Source: Hymenobacter metallilatus (GTDB lineage Bacteria > Bacteroidota > Bacteroidia > Cytophagales > Hymenobacteraceae). Taken from it: a stretch of DNA of 64,000 nucleotides. Below are positions 8,637 through 17,256 of this stretch, piece by piece; position 1 is the first letter of the stretch; the number at the start of each line of letters is the position of its first letter. The DNA lies in NCBI RefSeq assembly GCF_003944705.1, contig NZ_RWIS01000002.1:186001-250000 (forward strand), given 5' to 3'. The notes beneath the pieces are model-generated. The model was given only the letters and a program-made list of their open reading frames with translations, did no database searches and was not told the origin of the DNA. A program made the translations under genes and the position numbers.

Positions 8637-9641
8637 TTACCTCTTCTGCAGATACAGCAGCGTAGACTGCCCAGAAGGACCATACTTGTCGTTTATCAGA
8701 AAATACCCGCCGCGGTAAGCGGCGAGGCCTTCCCAGTTATAGGTCATGTATTCGCGGGGCAGTTCAAAGAGCGGTTTCCAGGTTACTTTGTCGCCTTTGT
8801 AGCGCAGGCTAATGAGGCGGCAGTAGTTCTGGTAGCTGTTGCCGCTCCGGATGAACCGGGCGTTAGGGTCGGGGCTGGGGGGGCGGTACACGCTGTCATC
8901 GGCCCCGTTGTAGAAGTAATTGATGGCCGTGAAACGGTTTTGGCCTTCATACGTCAGATCCGTTACACGGAAGGGGAGGCGGGCTACCGGCACAACCTGC
9001 GGAATATCGTGTTGCTTTACCGTTGCGGGCAGGCGGTAAGCCACATTGTCGTGCGTGAAGTAGTTGTATTCGAAGAAGAACAGCAGGCTCTGGTTGTAGC
9101 CCGTGGCCGCCTCAAACCCGGCGTTATGAATGTGGGTACCGTCCGTCAGGGCGGGCTTGGGCAGGGGCACCAGGTAGCGGGTGTCCAGGGTGATGGTGGC
9201 GTTTTCTTCGCTCAGCCGACCCTTAATCAGGTAGCAGTAGGTGGAGGCCGTAGTGGTTTCGATGGTAAAATAGGCATCGTCGCCCAGCATCGTGAGTCCC
9301 TCCAGGCCCTCGTAGAGCTGGCAGGCACTGTCAATGCGGGCCTTTATCTGGTCGAGGCCCCGGATGCTGTACTTTTTATAGCCCACGGTCTGCGCCTTCC
9401 CGGCCAGCTGGTTATCCATACTGCTAAGGCTGATACCGTACACTTTCGCCTCGGCGCGCTCCTGCAGACGGCTCTCCGAGAGCAGCAGCAGCTCGGTGGG
9501 GCGCAGGTACAGCCCGGAGAACTGGTTGTTTTTATCGGCAATTTCCGGGGGCAGCGGAATGGTGCGAAACGTGAACGGCGCTTTCTGGGCGCAAACGGCG
9601 CAGCTGCTGCTCAGCAGCAGAATGAGCAAAAGGTACTTCAT
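8637..9641 (-). CDS. Secreted esterase-like/phytase-like beta-propeller protein
   Basis: A 334-aa exported protein. The start at ATG 9641 gives a signal peptide (MKYLLLILLLSSSCAVCAQ). Repeated blade-like segments (YEGLEGLTMLGDDAYFTIE near the middle; YNWEGLAAYRGGYFLINDKYG at the end) resemble the esterase-like activity of phytase/SdiA-type propellers, where the EGL motif recurs. I saw no metal or catalytic signature beyond this. The function is unknown; it may bind or hydrolyse an extracellular ligand. Confidence 0.6.
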   Translation of the reverse strand: MKYLLLILLLSSSCAVCAQKAPFTFRTIPLPPEIADKNNQFSGLYLRPTELLLLSESRLQERAEAKVYGISLSSMDNQLAGKAQTVGYKKYSIRGLDQIKARIDSACQLYEGLEGLTMLGDDAYFTIETTTASTYCYLIKGRLSEENATITLDTRYLVPLPKPALTDGTHIHNAGFEAATGYNQSLLFFFEYNYFTHDNVAYRLPATVKQHDIPQVVPVARLPFRVTDLTYEGQNRFTAINYFYNGADDSVYRPPSPDPNARFIRSGNSYQNYCRLISLRYKGDKVTWKPLFELPREYMTYNWEGLAAYRGGYFLINDKYGPSGQSTLLYLQKR

Positions 9642-9731
9642 CAGGCAAAAGATAACTAGGCGGCCTAAAGGTAAACCTTCCCGTATACCGGTGCGCCGCC
9701 GGGAGCTTGCCCACACGATATTCGGCTTTGC

Positions 9732-9995
9732 TTAGCCCAACACAATCTGTTTCGGGTGCATTTCCTCTGCGTAATCCTGGATAACCCGCCGCAGAATCTC
9801 CATGTCGCGGGGGCAGCAGCGGGCAAATTCCTCCCAGTTCGTGAGCATCAGTACGGGCGGCATTGGTACAATGGCCACCACCGAATCCCAGAAGGCGTCC
9901 CAGCTTGGGCCATACCATTCTGCAAAGCCCAACTGCTCCTTGAACAGCTGGTGCAGCGCCGCTTTGCTGGTAATGCCGGTGAGGTCGAGAGTCAT
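9732..9995 (-). CDS. Barstar family protein (ribonuclease inhibitor-like)
   Basis: An 87-aa protein with the barstar core: an N-terminal beta strand (LDLTGI), a helix SKAALHQLFKEQLGF, the conserved YGPSWDAFWDSV segment that contacts ribonuclease in classical barstar, and a C-terminal beta-alpha-beta element. No barnase-like RNase gene is nearby. It may be an orphan immunity protein or have a housekeeping role. Confidence 0.8.
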   Translation of the reverse strand: MTLDLTGITSKAALHQLFKEQLGFAEWYGPSWDAFWDSVVAIVPMPPVLMLTNWEEFARCCPRDMEILRRVIQDYAEEMHPKQIVLG

Positions 9996-10090
9996 GGCGA
10001 AGATCTGTAGCGCGAATTACACAGTTTGCGCTACAATTGCCGCCGTGGTGCCCACCTCGTCACCGTCTTCAACCTGACAGCCCACCACTT

Positions 10091-10885
10091 TCAGGCTGCC
10101 ATATAGCTCTCCAATGCGCTCAGGGTTTCGGAAGGGGCACTCACGTGGGGGCAGTGCCCGGCCACGGGCAGGGTAATAAGCCGGGCGTGGGGCAGGCAGG
10201 CCTGCAGGTAGTCGCCCACCTCAAGCGGGGCAATTACATCCTCGGCGCACTGTACCAACAAGCAGGGCGTGTGGCACTGCGCTACATCGGCGCGGTTGTC
10301 GCCCAGAAACGTAAGGCGCGCAAACTGCCGGGCAATGGCCGGGTCGTTCTGGCAGAAGCTGTGCGCCAGCTCCGCCGTGAGGGAAGGCCGGTCGGGGTTG
10401 CCCATGATAAAAGGCGTGATATAATCGGCCCAGCCCACAAAATCGGTATCCATAAAATTCAGCAGCTGCTCCAGGTCCTGGCGCTCAAACCCGCCGTGGT
10501 ACCCGCCCTCATTCAGGTAGCAGGGTGAAGGGCAGAGCAACAGCAGCTGCTGGAAATAGTGCGGCTCCCGGATGGCCGCCAACATGCCAATCATAGCGCC
10601 TACCGAGTGCCCGATAAGTGTAACCTGCTCCAGGGCTAATTGCTGGCAGATATCGAGCAAATCGAGGGCATATCCATCCAGGGAAGCATACCGGGCCGGC
10701 TCGTAGGCAGCCGTATCCGACAGCCCGGACCCCACATGGTCGTAGAGCACCAGCCGGCAGTGCTCCGAAAATGCCGGGGTTAGGTAGCGCCAGATGGTCT
10801 GGTCGCAGCCAAATCCATTCACGAACACCAGGGTGTGAGCACCATGTCCTAGTATCCGGACGTTATTGCGCTTGAACACATCCAT
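10091..10885 (-). CDS. RsbQ-like alpha/beta hydrolase
   Basis: 264 aa, close throughout to Bacillus RsbQ: VNGFGCDQTIW, LYDHVGSGLSD, nucleophile Ser94 in GHSVGAMIG, CPSPCYLN, acid Asp in CAEDVIAPL and His in GHCPHVSAPSE. RsbQ partners the PAS-phosphatase RsbP in energy-stress sensing. No RsbP is adjacent here, so the role is unclear; the KAI2/D14 family shares this fold. ATG 10885 and ATG 10888 are both possible. A well-formed promoter lies upstream. Confidence 0.85.
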   Translation of the reverse strand: MDVFKRNNVRILGHGAHTLVFVNGFGCDQTIWRYLTPAFSEHCRLVLYDHVGSGLSDTAAYEPARYASLDGYALDLLDICQQLALEQVTLIGHSVGAMIGMLAAIREPHYFQQLLLLCPSPCYLNEGGYHGGFERQDLEQLLNFMDTDFVGWADYITPFIMGNPDRPSLTAELAHSFCQNDPAIARQFARLTFLGDNRADVAQCHTPCLLVQCAEDVIAPLEVGDYLQACLPHARLITLPVAGHCPHVSAPSETLSALESYMAA

Positions 10886-10911
10886 CATGGGCGTAAGCTG
10901 TGGTAAGTGAA

Positions 10912-10942
10912 AAAGAATAGTTGATACTAGTAGATACACAAA
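10912..10942 (-). promoter_or_regulatory. Bacteroidota-type promoter for the RsbQ-like gene
   Basis: Read on the minus strand, TTTG (10942-10939) is followed after exactly 19 nt by TATTCTTT (10919-10912), close to the TAnnTTTG -7 element. It lies about 25 nt upstream of the start codon. Confidence 0.55.
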
Positions 10943-11155
10943 GGGCCGCTGTTAGCCAAGTAATTACTAGAATAGGACGGCGGCGTATCCCGGAGTGGGC
11001 GACTGGAGGCTGAATAGATGGAATATAGTGAAAACTATATCAAAATGAGACGCCTCGTATTAGCCCGACCTGTTCCAGAACACCGGCAGCCTTGCATCGG
11101 CAATGCCCGTACACAGCAGCAGGCAGCTGGCCCCGGCCGCAGTAACCCTGGTACT

Positions 11156-13384
11156 ATGAACGACACCTCCCCGACGACCCCGGCTACCGGGCAACCCCTG
11201 AGCCGCGTGGATGGCCGCCAGAAAGTAACCGGCCAGGCCCGCTACGCTGCCGAGCACGCCGTGCCCGGGGTAGTGCACGGGGTGCTGGTGACCAGTAGTA
11301 TTGCCCGGGGCCGTATTGTGCGGCTAGATACGGCCGCGGCCGAGCAAGCACCCGGGGTACTGGCCATTCTTACCCACCGCAACTCGCCCGGCGTGCCCGC
11401 TTACCAGAATGCCCAGGCCAACAACAACCCCCGGCTGGAAGGGCAGGAGCTGCGCGTATTTCACGACGAGCAGATTCATTTCAGCAACCAGCCCGTGGCC
11501 CTGGCCCTGGCCGACACCCTGGAACATGCGCAGCACGCCGCCGCACTGGTACGGGTGCTGTATGAGGTGCTGAAACCCGAAACTGACCTCAGCGCCCACC
11601 GCAGCCGGGGCATCAAGCCCAAAAAAGCCGACGACTACCTGCGCGGTCAGCCCAATGCCTACCGCCAGGCCCCCGTGCAGGTAGCGCAGGAGTACCGCAC
11701 GCCGGTACAGGTGCACAACCCCCTGGAGCCCCACGCCGCCATTGCGCACTGGAATGGCCCGCAGCAGCTTACTGTGTACAACAAAACCCAGGCCCCGGCC
11801 CTGGCCCGGCAGGATTTGATGCGCATGTTTCAACTGCCCGAAGATGGGGTGCGGGTGTATTCTCCGGTGGTGGGTGGTGCTTTTGGGGGGGCTTCGCGCA
11901 TTTGGCCGCAGGAAGTAGCGGCTATTTTGGGTGCCCGGCTAACGGGCCGGCCGGTGAAAGTAGCGCTCCGACGCGACCAAATGTTTAATCTGGTAGGTTA
12001 TCGGCCCTATTCCATTCAGAAAGTAGCCTTGGGTGCTACCGCCGACGGACTGCTGATGGGTATTACGCACGAGGCCCTGGGGCAGACTTCCCGCCACGAG
12101 GAGTTTGCGGAGCGCATCGTGGATCCTACCAAATCGGCCTACCGCTGCCCCAACCTCAACACCACGTACCAGCTTGTTCCCCTGGACCTGAGCACCCCCG
12201 CCTGGACGCGCGGCCCCGGCGAGGCCAGCGGCTCATTTGCCCTGGAGTCGGCTATGGATGAGCTAGCAGTAGCGCTGAAAATGGATCCGCTGGCGCTGCG
12301 CCTGAAAAACTTTGCCCCCACGGACCCCGTGGGCGACAAACCCTGGTCGAGCAACCAGCTGCGCCAGTGCTATGAGCGAGGTGCCGAGACATTCGGGTGG
12401 AGCCGGCGCCCGGCTCAGCCCCGCGCCACCCGCGACGGAGAGTGGCTGGTTGGCTGGGGCCTGAGTATGGGGATTTATAAGGCAGAACGCAGCAAAGCCA
12501 GTGCCCGGGCTCAATTGTTTGCCGATGGCCGCCTGCTGGTACAAAGCGCCACGGCCGATGCCGGACCCGGCACGGCCACCATTATGTGTCAGATTGCGGC
12601 CGACGCCAGCGGGGTACCCCTGGAATACGTGCGGTTTGAGCTGGGCGACTCCAGCCTGCCGCCGGCCCCGGGTCAGTTTGGCTCCCACACGGCAGCCTCG
12701 GTGGGCACGGCAGTACACACTGTCTGCATGGCGCTGCGGCAGCAGTTGCTGGAGTTGGCCGTGCACCACCCGCAATGGGCCAGCCGTAGGCTTAAACCCT
12801 CCGATATAATCCTGGCAAATGGGGTTGTGTACCCGAAACAGCGTCCCAGGGAGCAACTTACGTACGCCGAGCTGCTTCGCCAGCACAGCCTGATGGGGCT
12901 CGACCTCACCCGGGAGGCCGATAAAAGTCCGGAGCAGGAGCGTTATTCGGGTAAGTCGTTTTGCGCCAACTTTGTGGAGGTGCGCGTGCACGAGGCTACC
13001 GGACAGGTGCGCGTGAGCCGGGTGGTGTCGGCGCTGGATGTAGGCCGGGTGCTCAACCCCAAAACTGCTCGCTCTCAGGTGTACGGCTCGGTGGTATGGG
13101 GTATTGGCATGGCTCTGCTGGAAGAGGCCCGCCTGGACCACCGCTTTGGGCGCTACACCAACAACCAGTTGAGCGAATACCATATACCCGTCAACGCCGA
13201 TATTCCGGCCATAGAAGTACTGTTTATGGAGGAGCCCGATCAGCACCTCGACCCAATGGGCGCTAAGGGCATGGGCGAAATTGGCTTGATTGGCTTTACG
13301 GCAGCCATAGCCAATGCCGTATACCACGCCACCGGCAAGCGTATCCGGGAGTTGCCTATTACCCCGGATAAGCTGATGGGGTGA
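11156..13384 (+). CDS. Molybdopterin-binding aldehyde/xanthine dehydrogenase large subunit, no partner subunits
   Basis: A 742-aa molybdenum-cofactor subunit of the YagR/PaoC type. It begins SRVDGRQKVTGQARYAAE, then VVGGAFGGASRIWPQE, WTRGPGEASGSFALESAMDELA, and ends with PMGAKGMGEIGLIG, which holds the catalytic Glu. The start at ATG 11156 removes 46 leader residues of no family resemblance. Enzymes of this kind normally need a 2Fe-2S subunit and an FAD subunit encoded immediately upstream. Neither is present: the upstream neighbour is divergent rsbQ-like and downstream is a peptidase. The subunits may lie elsewhere or have been lost. Confidence 0.87.
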   Translation: MNDTSPTTPATGQPLSRVDGRQKVTGQARYAAEHAVPGVVHGVLVTSSIARGRIVRLDTAAAEQAPGVLAILTHRNSPGVPAYQNAQANNNPRLEGQELRVFHDEQIHFSNQPVALALADTLEHAQHAAALVRVLYEVLKPETDLSAHRSRGIKPKKADDYLRGQPNAYRQAPVQVAQEYRTPVQVHNPLEPHAAIAHWNGPQQLTVYNKTQAPALARQDLMRMFQLPEDGVRVYSPVVGGAFGGASRIWPQEVAAILGARLTGRPVKVALRRDQMFNLVGYRPYSIQKVALGATADGLLMGITHEALGQTSRHEEFAERIVDPTKSAYRCPNLNTTYQLVPLDLSTPAWTRGPGEASGSFALESAMDELAVALKMDPLALRLKNFAPTDPVGDKPWSSNQLRQCYERGAETFGWSRRPAQPRATRDGEWLVGWGLSMGIYKAERSKASARAQLFADGRLLVQSATADAGPGTATIMCQIAADASGVPLEYVRFELGDSSLPPAPGQFGSHTAASVGTAVHTVCMALRQQLLELAVHHPQWASRRLKPSDIILANGVVYPKQRPREQLTYAELLRQHSLMGLDLTREADKSPEQERYSGKSFCANFVEVRVHEATGQVRVSRVVSALDVGRVLNPKTARSQVYGSVVWGIGMALLEEARLDHRFGRYTNNQLSEYHIPVNADIPAIEVLFMEEPDQHLDPMGAKGMGEIGLIGFTAAIANAVYHATGKRIRELPITPDKLMG

Positions 13385-13689
13385 AAAGGAGGGAAGGAAG
13401 GTGTGAGGGTAGGAGGAGATGGGTTGATAAAGAAAAAGTCATGTGGTACACCGGCCAGCCGTCCAGGTCGTAGGACTGAGCAGGAGAACAACAAAGAGGA
13501 ACGTTCTTCCGAACGGAGCCGAGGAAGGGCGTTCAGGGATTGGTTACCACGCTAACGTCCTTTCGCAAGATTCCTCAACTTCGTTCGGAATGAAGGGCTA
13601 AAGTGTAAGTCAGTATCCCGTTGCGCAACGTCGGGTAGTTTTTTTGGTTCTTTAGCATCCAGAATCATCCACTCCACCACCAACTCCGC
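13385..13689. other. Gene-less stretch with purine-rich start and REP-like pair
   Basis: The first ~50 nt are a GGAAGG/GGAGG-rich tract. The rest contains the inverted pair at 13507-13590 listed separately. No coding potential was recognised. Confidence 0.5.
13507..13590. repeat. REP-like inverted pair (TTCCGAACG...GAGGAA)
   Basis: TTCCGAACGGAGCCGAGGAA (13507-13526) is matched by TTCCTCAACTTCGTTCGGAA (13571-13590), an inverted copy with 16/20 identity. The loop is about 44 nt. The second arm is a sequence I recognise as common in Hymenobacter-like intergenic DNA. Confidence 0.6.
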
Positions 13690-15264
13690 ATGTACACATT
13701 TCGACTCCTGGCTCTGGCCGGCGGCCTGGCTCTGGCCGTTCCCGGCCTGGCTCAGCAAGGCACCAAGGCCGATCCGGCCATGCTCACTAAGATAAAAGAG
13801 GAAGGCCTGAACCGCTCCAAGGTGATGGAAACGGCCTTTTACCTCACCGACGTCTGTGGCCCCCGCCTGGCCAACTCCGCGGGCCTTACCCGCGCGAACC
13901 AGTGGACCCAGCAGCAGCTCACCAGCTGGGGCCTGGTGAAAGCCAGCATTGAGCCCTGGGGTATCTTTGGCCGCGGCTGGGACATTGAAAAATCGTACGT
14001 GGCCATGACGGCTCCGTACTATCACACCCTCATTGGGGCCCCCAAAGCCTGGACGCCCAGCACCAACGGCCCACTGAAAAAGCAGGTAGTTGTGGTAAAA
14101 GTCACTACCGAAGCCGAGCTAGACAAATACAAGGGGCAGCTACGCGACAAAATTGTGCTGCTGGAAGTGGCTAATCCGCCTAAAACCAGCTTCGAGCCCG
14201 ACGCCCGGCGCTACACCGCGGAAGAGTTGCAGAAAATGGCCGACTTCAAACCCGAGCCTCCGGCTGCCAAGCCCGACGATGCCGAAATGGAGAAACGCCT
14301 GGCCCAGCGTCGCGCCCTGATGGCCCTGCGCGCCAAGATGTCGGATATGCTGCTGAGCGAAGGCGCGGCGGCTATTCTGAGCACCCGCGGCGGCTCCGAT
14401 GGTACCTTCTTCACCAGCAACGGCGCACCCTACGCCGCCGATGCCAAGCCCGTGCTGCCCGAGCTGGAAATGGCTCCCGAAGACCAATTGCGTCTGATTC
14501 GGCTGGCTGAGGCAGGTATTGCGGTAGAAATCGAGCTGGAAACCCGCACCCGCTTCCAAACGCAGGATTTGAAAGGCTACAATGTGGTGGCGGAAATTCC
14601 GGGCACCGATAAAAAACTGAAAAGCGAAATTGTGATGCTGGGCGGCCACCTCGACTCCTGGCACGCGGCTACCGGGGCCACCGACAACGCGGCGGGTTGC
14701 GCCGTAATGATGGAAGCCGTGCGCATTCTGAAGGCGGCTGGTGTGCAGCCGCGCCGTACCATCCGGATTGCGCTGTGGGGTGAGGAGGAGCAGGGCCTGT
14801 TTGGCTCGCGCAACTACGTAAAAAACCACTTTGCCGACCCTGCCACCATGAAGCTGCTGCCCGACCACGAGAAGCTGGCCGCCTACTTCAACCTCGATAA
14901 CGGGGCCGGTAAAATCCGCGGCATCTATGCCCAGGGCAACGAGGCAGTGGTACCCGTATTCCAGGAGTGGCTGCAGCCATTTGCCGATATGGGCGCTACC
15001 ACCGTTACGCTGCGTAACACCGGCGGCACCGACCACCTCTCGTTTGATGCCGTGGGGTTGCCGGGCTTCCAGTTTATCCAGGACCCCCTGGACTACGGCA
15101 CCCGCACCCATCATACCAACATGGACACCTACGAACGGCTACCTGCCGACGACCTCAAGCAAGCCTCCGTGCTGGTTGCCTCTTTCGTGTACCAGGCCGC
15201 CATGCGCGACGCCAAACTGCCCCGAAAACCCTTACCCGCCGCTAAGCCCGAGCAGCGGCTTTAG
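13690..15264 (+). CDS. Secreted M28 family zinc aminopeptidase
   Basis: A 524-aa exported peptidase (signal peptide MYTFRLLALAGGLALAVPGLAQ). After a protease-associated insert, the catalytic domain shows the two-zinc ligands of M28: GGHLDSW, TGATDNAAG, the Glu pair in LWGEEEQGLFGS, FNLDNGAG and the terminal His in TRTHHTNMDTYE. It likely releases N-terminal amino acids from peptides in the periplasm or outside the cell. The 3' end directly abuts a 95-nt hairpin spacer shared with the convergent GH16 gene. Confidence 0.9.
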   Translation: MYTFRLLALAGGLALAVPGLAQQGTKADPAMLTKIKEEGLNRSKVMETAFYLTDVCGPRLANSAGLTRANQWTQQQLTSWGLVKASIEPWGIFGRGWDIEKSYVAMTAPYYHTLIGAPKAWTPSTNGPLKKQVVVVKVTTEAELDKYKGQLRDKIVLLEVANPPKTSFEPDARRYTAEELQKMADFKPEPPAAKPDDAEMEKRLAQRRALMALRAKMSDMLLSEGAAAILSTRGGSDGTFFTSNGAPYAADAKPVLPELEMAPEDQLRLIRLAEAGIAVEIELETRTRFQTQDLKGYNVVAEIPGTDKKLKSEIVMLGGHLDSWHAATGATDNAAGCAVMMEAVRILKAAGVQPRRTIRIALWGEEEQGLFGSRNYVKNHFADPATMKLLPDHEKLAAYFNLDNGAGKIRGIYAQGNEAVVPVFQEWLQPFADMGATTVTLRNTGGTDHLSFDAVGLPGFQFIQDPLDYGTRTHHTNMDTYERLPADDLKQASVLVASFVYQAAMRDAKLPRKPLPAAKPEQRL

Positions 15265-15275
15265 TGGTGAAATGA

Positions 15276-15358
15276 TGAGATGGTGGAAAGGTGAGTTTGA
15301 TGTTCTGATGGCGCTAGTAACGCCGTCAGAACATCAAACTCACCTTTTCACCATCTCA
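15276..15358. repeat. Long hairpin spacer, core GGTGAGTTTGATGTTCTGA
   Basis: The 38-nt arms (15276-15313 and 15321-15358) match at 36 of 38 positions, with a 7-nt loop CTAGTAA. The element fills the gap between two convergent stop codons. Its core (GGTGAGTTTGATGTTCTGATGGCG and complement) is shared with the spacer at 47040-47142, while the outer words TGAGATGGTGGAAA differ in order. It could act as a bidirectional terminator. Confidence 0.85.
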
Positions 15359-15361
15359 CCC

Positions 15362-16807
15362 CTACTGTACTACCAGCTTCCGGGTGGTTTTGCCGGTGGC
15401 GTTGGTTACCTGAATCAGATAAAGGCCACTGTTCAGGCGTAGGGAACGGTCTACATCGAGGATGGAGCCGAAGGCAGTGTTGCGCCATACTTCCTTGCCG
15501 TTACTGTCCAGAATCTGGATGGTAGCGGGCTGGGTCTGGTCGGCGTTGTAGAGCTGAATGGTGAGCGGTGCTCCGGCCACTTGTGGGTTCGGGAATACTT
15601 CCATGGTCAGCGCCTCGGCTTTGGTGGTCGGGCTCAGGGGCGCAGCGGCCCGCGCACTACCCGATTTGGAGATACGAATCCAGTTGATATTCCAGCCGCC
15701 GGTTTGGGCAAATACGCCGAAGTTGTAAGTACCCGCATTTACATTCACGGTTTTAGAGACGGTGGTCCAGCTCTGCCAGCCGCCGGTGGCCGGAATGGAG
15801 GTGTTACCCAACTGAATAGCCCCGGCATTCAAATCCGACGACAACGTGCCGCCCGAGGGGCTGGCTACCCGGTACTCAATCAGGTATTGCCCTGAGGTAG
15901 GGAAGTTGATACCATTGTAAGCCATCCAGTCGCCGGCATCAATGTAGCCTACGTTCTGCCCGCCACCCGCATCGGTGGTAGTTTCCAGTTGCACGCCGTT
16001 CATGGCACTGTAGCTTTCGGCCTGCAGGGTAGTGGCAGCAGGAGGAGTGGTGGTTTTCTGGAACACCCGCACGTAATCCACCGACATGGTAGCGGGCAGC
16101 TTACTCTCATCTACCGTCTGGCCCGGCCAGTTGCCGGCTACGGCCAGGTTCAGCAGCAGGAAAAACGGCCGCTGAAACTCCTCGGTGCCACCCGTACCAT
16201 TGGTAATGTTGATTTCGTGGTATTTTACTCCATCCACAAACCAGCGGATGTAGGTTGGCTCCCACTCAACGGAGTACACATGGTAAGCATCGGGAGTGGT
16301 AATAGTGTTGCCCCCGTACTCGGCGTGGCCGTTGCTGTCCCAGTGTACGGTGCCGTACACTTTGTTTTCGGCGTTGATGTGTTCCATCACGTCAATTTCG
16401 CCGCAGGCTGGCCAGCTTACCGTGTTAATGTTGGCTCCCAGCATCCAGAAGGCGGGCCACAGCCCCTGGCCCAGCGGCATCTTGATGCGGGCTTCCACTT
16501 TGCCGTATTTGAATTCCCGGGTACCCTGGGTTTTCATGCGGGCCGATGTGTAGGGCATACCGCCCACGCTTTGCTTGCGGGCCGTAATCTGTAGTTCAGT
16601 GCTGGTTACGGTAGCATTAGCGCGCTGGTAGTACTGCTTCTCGTTGTTGCCCCAGCCCCCGCCGCCGGTTTCAAATACCCAACTGGAGCTGATGCTGCCA
16701 TTGAACTCATCGGCCCATACTTGCTGGTAGGTTTGGGCGCGGGAAGAAAGGGAGGTAAGCAGGCACAGTGCCGCCGCCCCCAACAGGGAGGTAAACCGGT
16801 GTTTCAT
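15362..16807 (-). CDS. GH16 endo-beta-glucanase (laminarinase-like) with CBM6 and T9SS sorting domain
   Basis: 481 aa. Signal peptide (MKHRFTSLLGAAALCLLTSLSSRAQ), then a GH16 domain (about 27-270) with the EIDVMEH catalytic motif (Glu137 nucleophile, Glu142 acid/base). A CBM6-like module follows at about 275-395 (LQAESYSAMNGVQLE, GYIDAGDWMAYNGINF, WQSWTTVSKTVNV). The type IX sorting domain is at about 410-481 (VFPNPQVAGAPLTI, SGLYLIQV, RKLVV). It likely degrades beta-1,3-glucans at the cell surface or outside. The start is ATG 16807 at the signal peptide. Confidence 0.92.
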   Translation of the reverse strand: MKHRFTSLLGAAALCLLTSLSSRAQTYQQVWADEFNGSISSSWVFETGGGGWGNNEKQYYQRANATVTSTELQITARKQSVGGMPYTSARMKTQGTREFKYGKVEARIKMPLGQGLWPAFWMLGANINTVSWPACGEIDVMEHINAENKVYGTVHWDSNGHAEYGGNTITTPDAYHVYSVEWEPTYIRWFVDGVKYHEINITNGTGGTEEFQRPFFLLLNLAVAGNWPGQTVDESKLPATMSVDYVRVFQKTTTPPAATTLQAESYSAMNGVQLETTTDAGGGQNVGYIDAGDWMAYNGINFPTSGQYLIEYRVASPSGGTLSSDLNAGAIQLGNTSIPATGGWQSWTTVSKTVNVNAGTYNFGVFAQTGGWNINWIRISKSGSARAAAPLSPTTKAEALTMEVFPNPQVAGAPLTIQLYNADQTQPATIQILDSNGKEVWRNTAFGSILDVDRSLRLNSGLYLIQVTNATGKTTRKLVVQ

Positions 16808-17227
16808 GTGGTTGTGTGGGAGTTTGGTGGAATGGAAGAGCAAAAAACCGCCCGGACAAGGCCCGACGGCACCCTAAGTTTTGACGACATTTTCGGCAAA
16901 AGCAAACCCTGCCACACCTGCTGCTAGCCGCGGCGCAGCTCTGGTATACACTTACGGCACAACACCCGGTTTCCTCATGGGCACCGCGGAAGCCCATCGT
17001 CTGAGCCGGGGCTGCCTTGCTCAGACGGCTAAAAAACAAGAAAAAAATAGAGCCTTTAACCTCCTCCCGGGCCATAAACGCTGCTCCCCTACTGCCACCA
17101 GCTGCCGGTCGGTCTGGGGCGGTAGGGGGAGCAGGCTGTCTTTGCCGGGCGGGGTGAACCGGGGGCTGCAAGCAGTAAAACGGACGCTGGCCGGGTGAGG
17201 TACAGCAGTTGTGCCTTCGCTTGGTGT
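16808..17227. other. Gene-less stretch between GH16 and PAS genes
   Basis: About 420 nt in which the overlapping ORFs on both strands show no family pattern, signal peptide or consistent codon use. An A-rich patch lies near 17030-17050. Confidence 0.45.
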
Positions 17228-17248
17228 GCCCCTCGGGCAACGAGGGGC
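17228..17248 (-). terminator. Possible terminator after the PAS gene
   Basis: GCCCCTCG (17228-17235) pairs with CGAGGGGC (17241-17248) with a 5-nt loop, 9 nt beyond the PAS gene stop. No T-run follows, so termination is uncertain. Confidence 0.35.
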
Positions 17249-17256
17249 GGCTGGGT

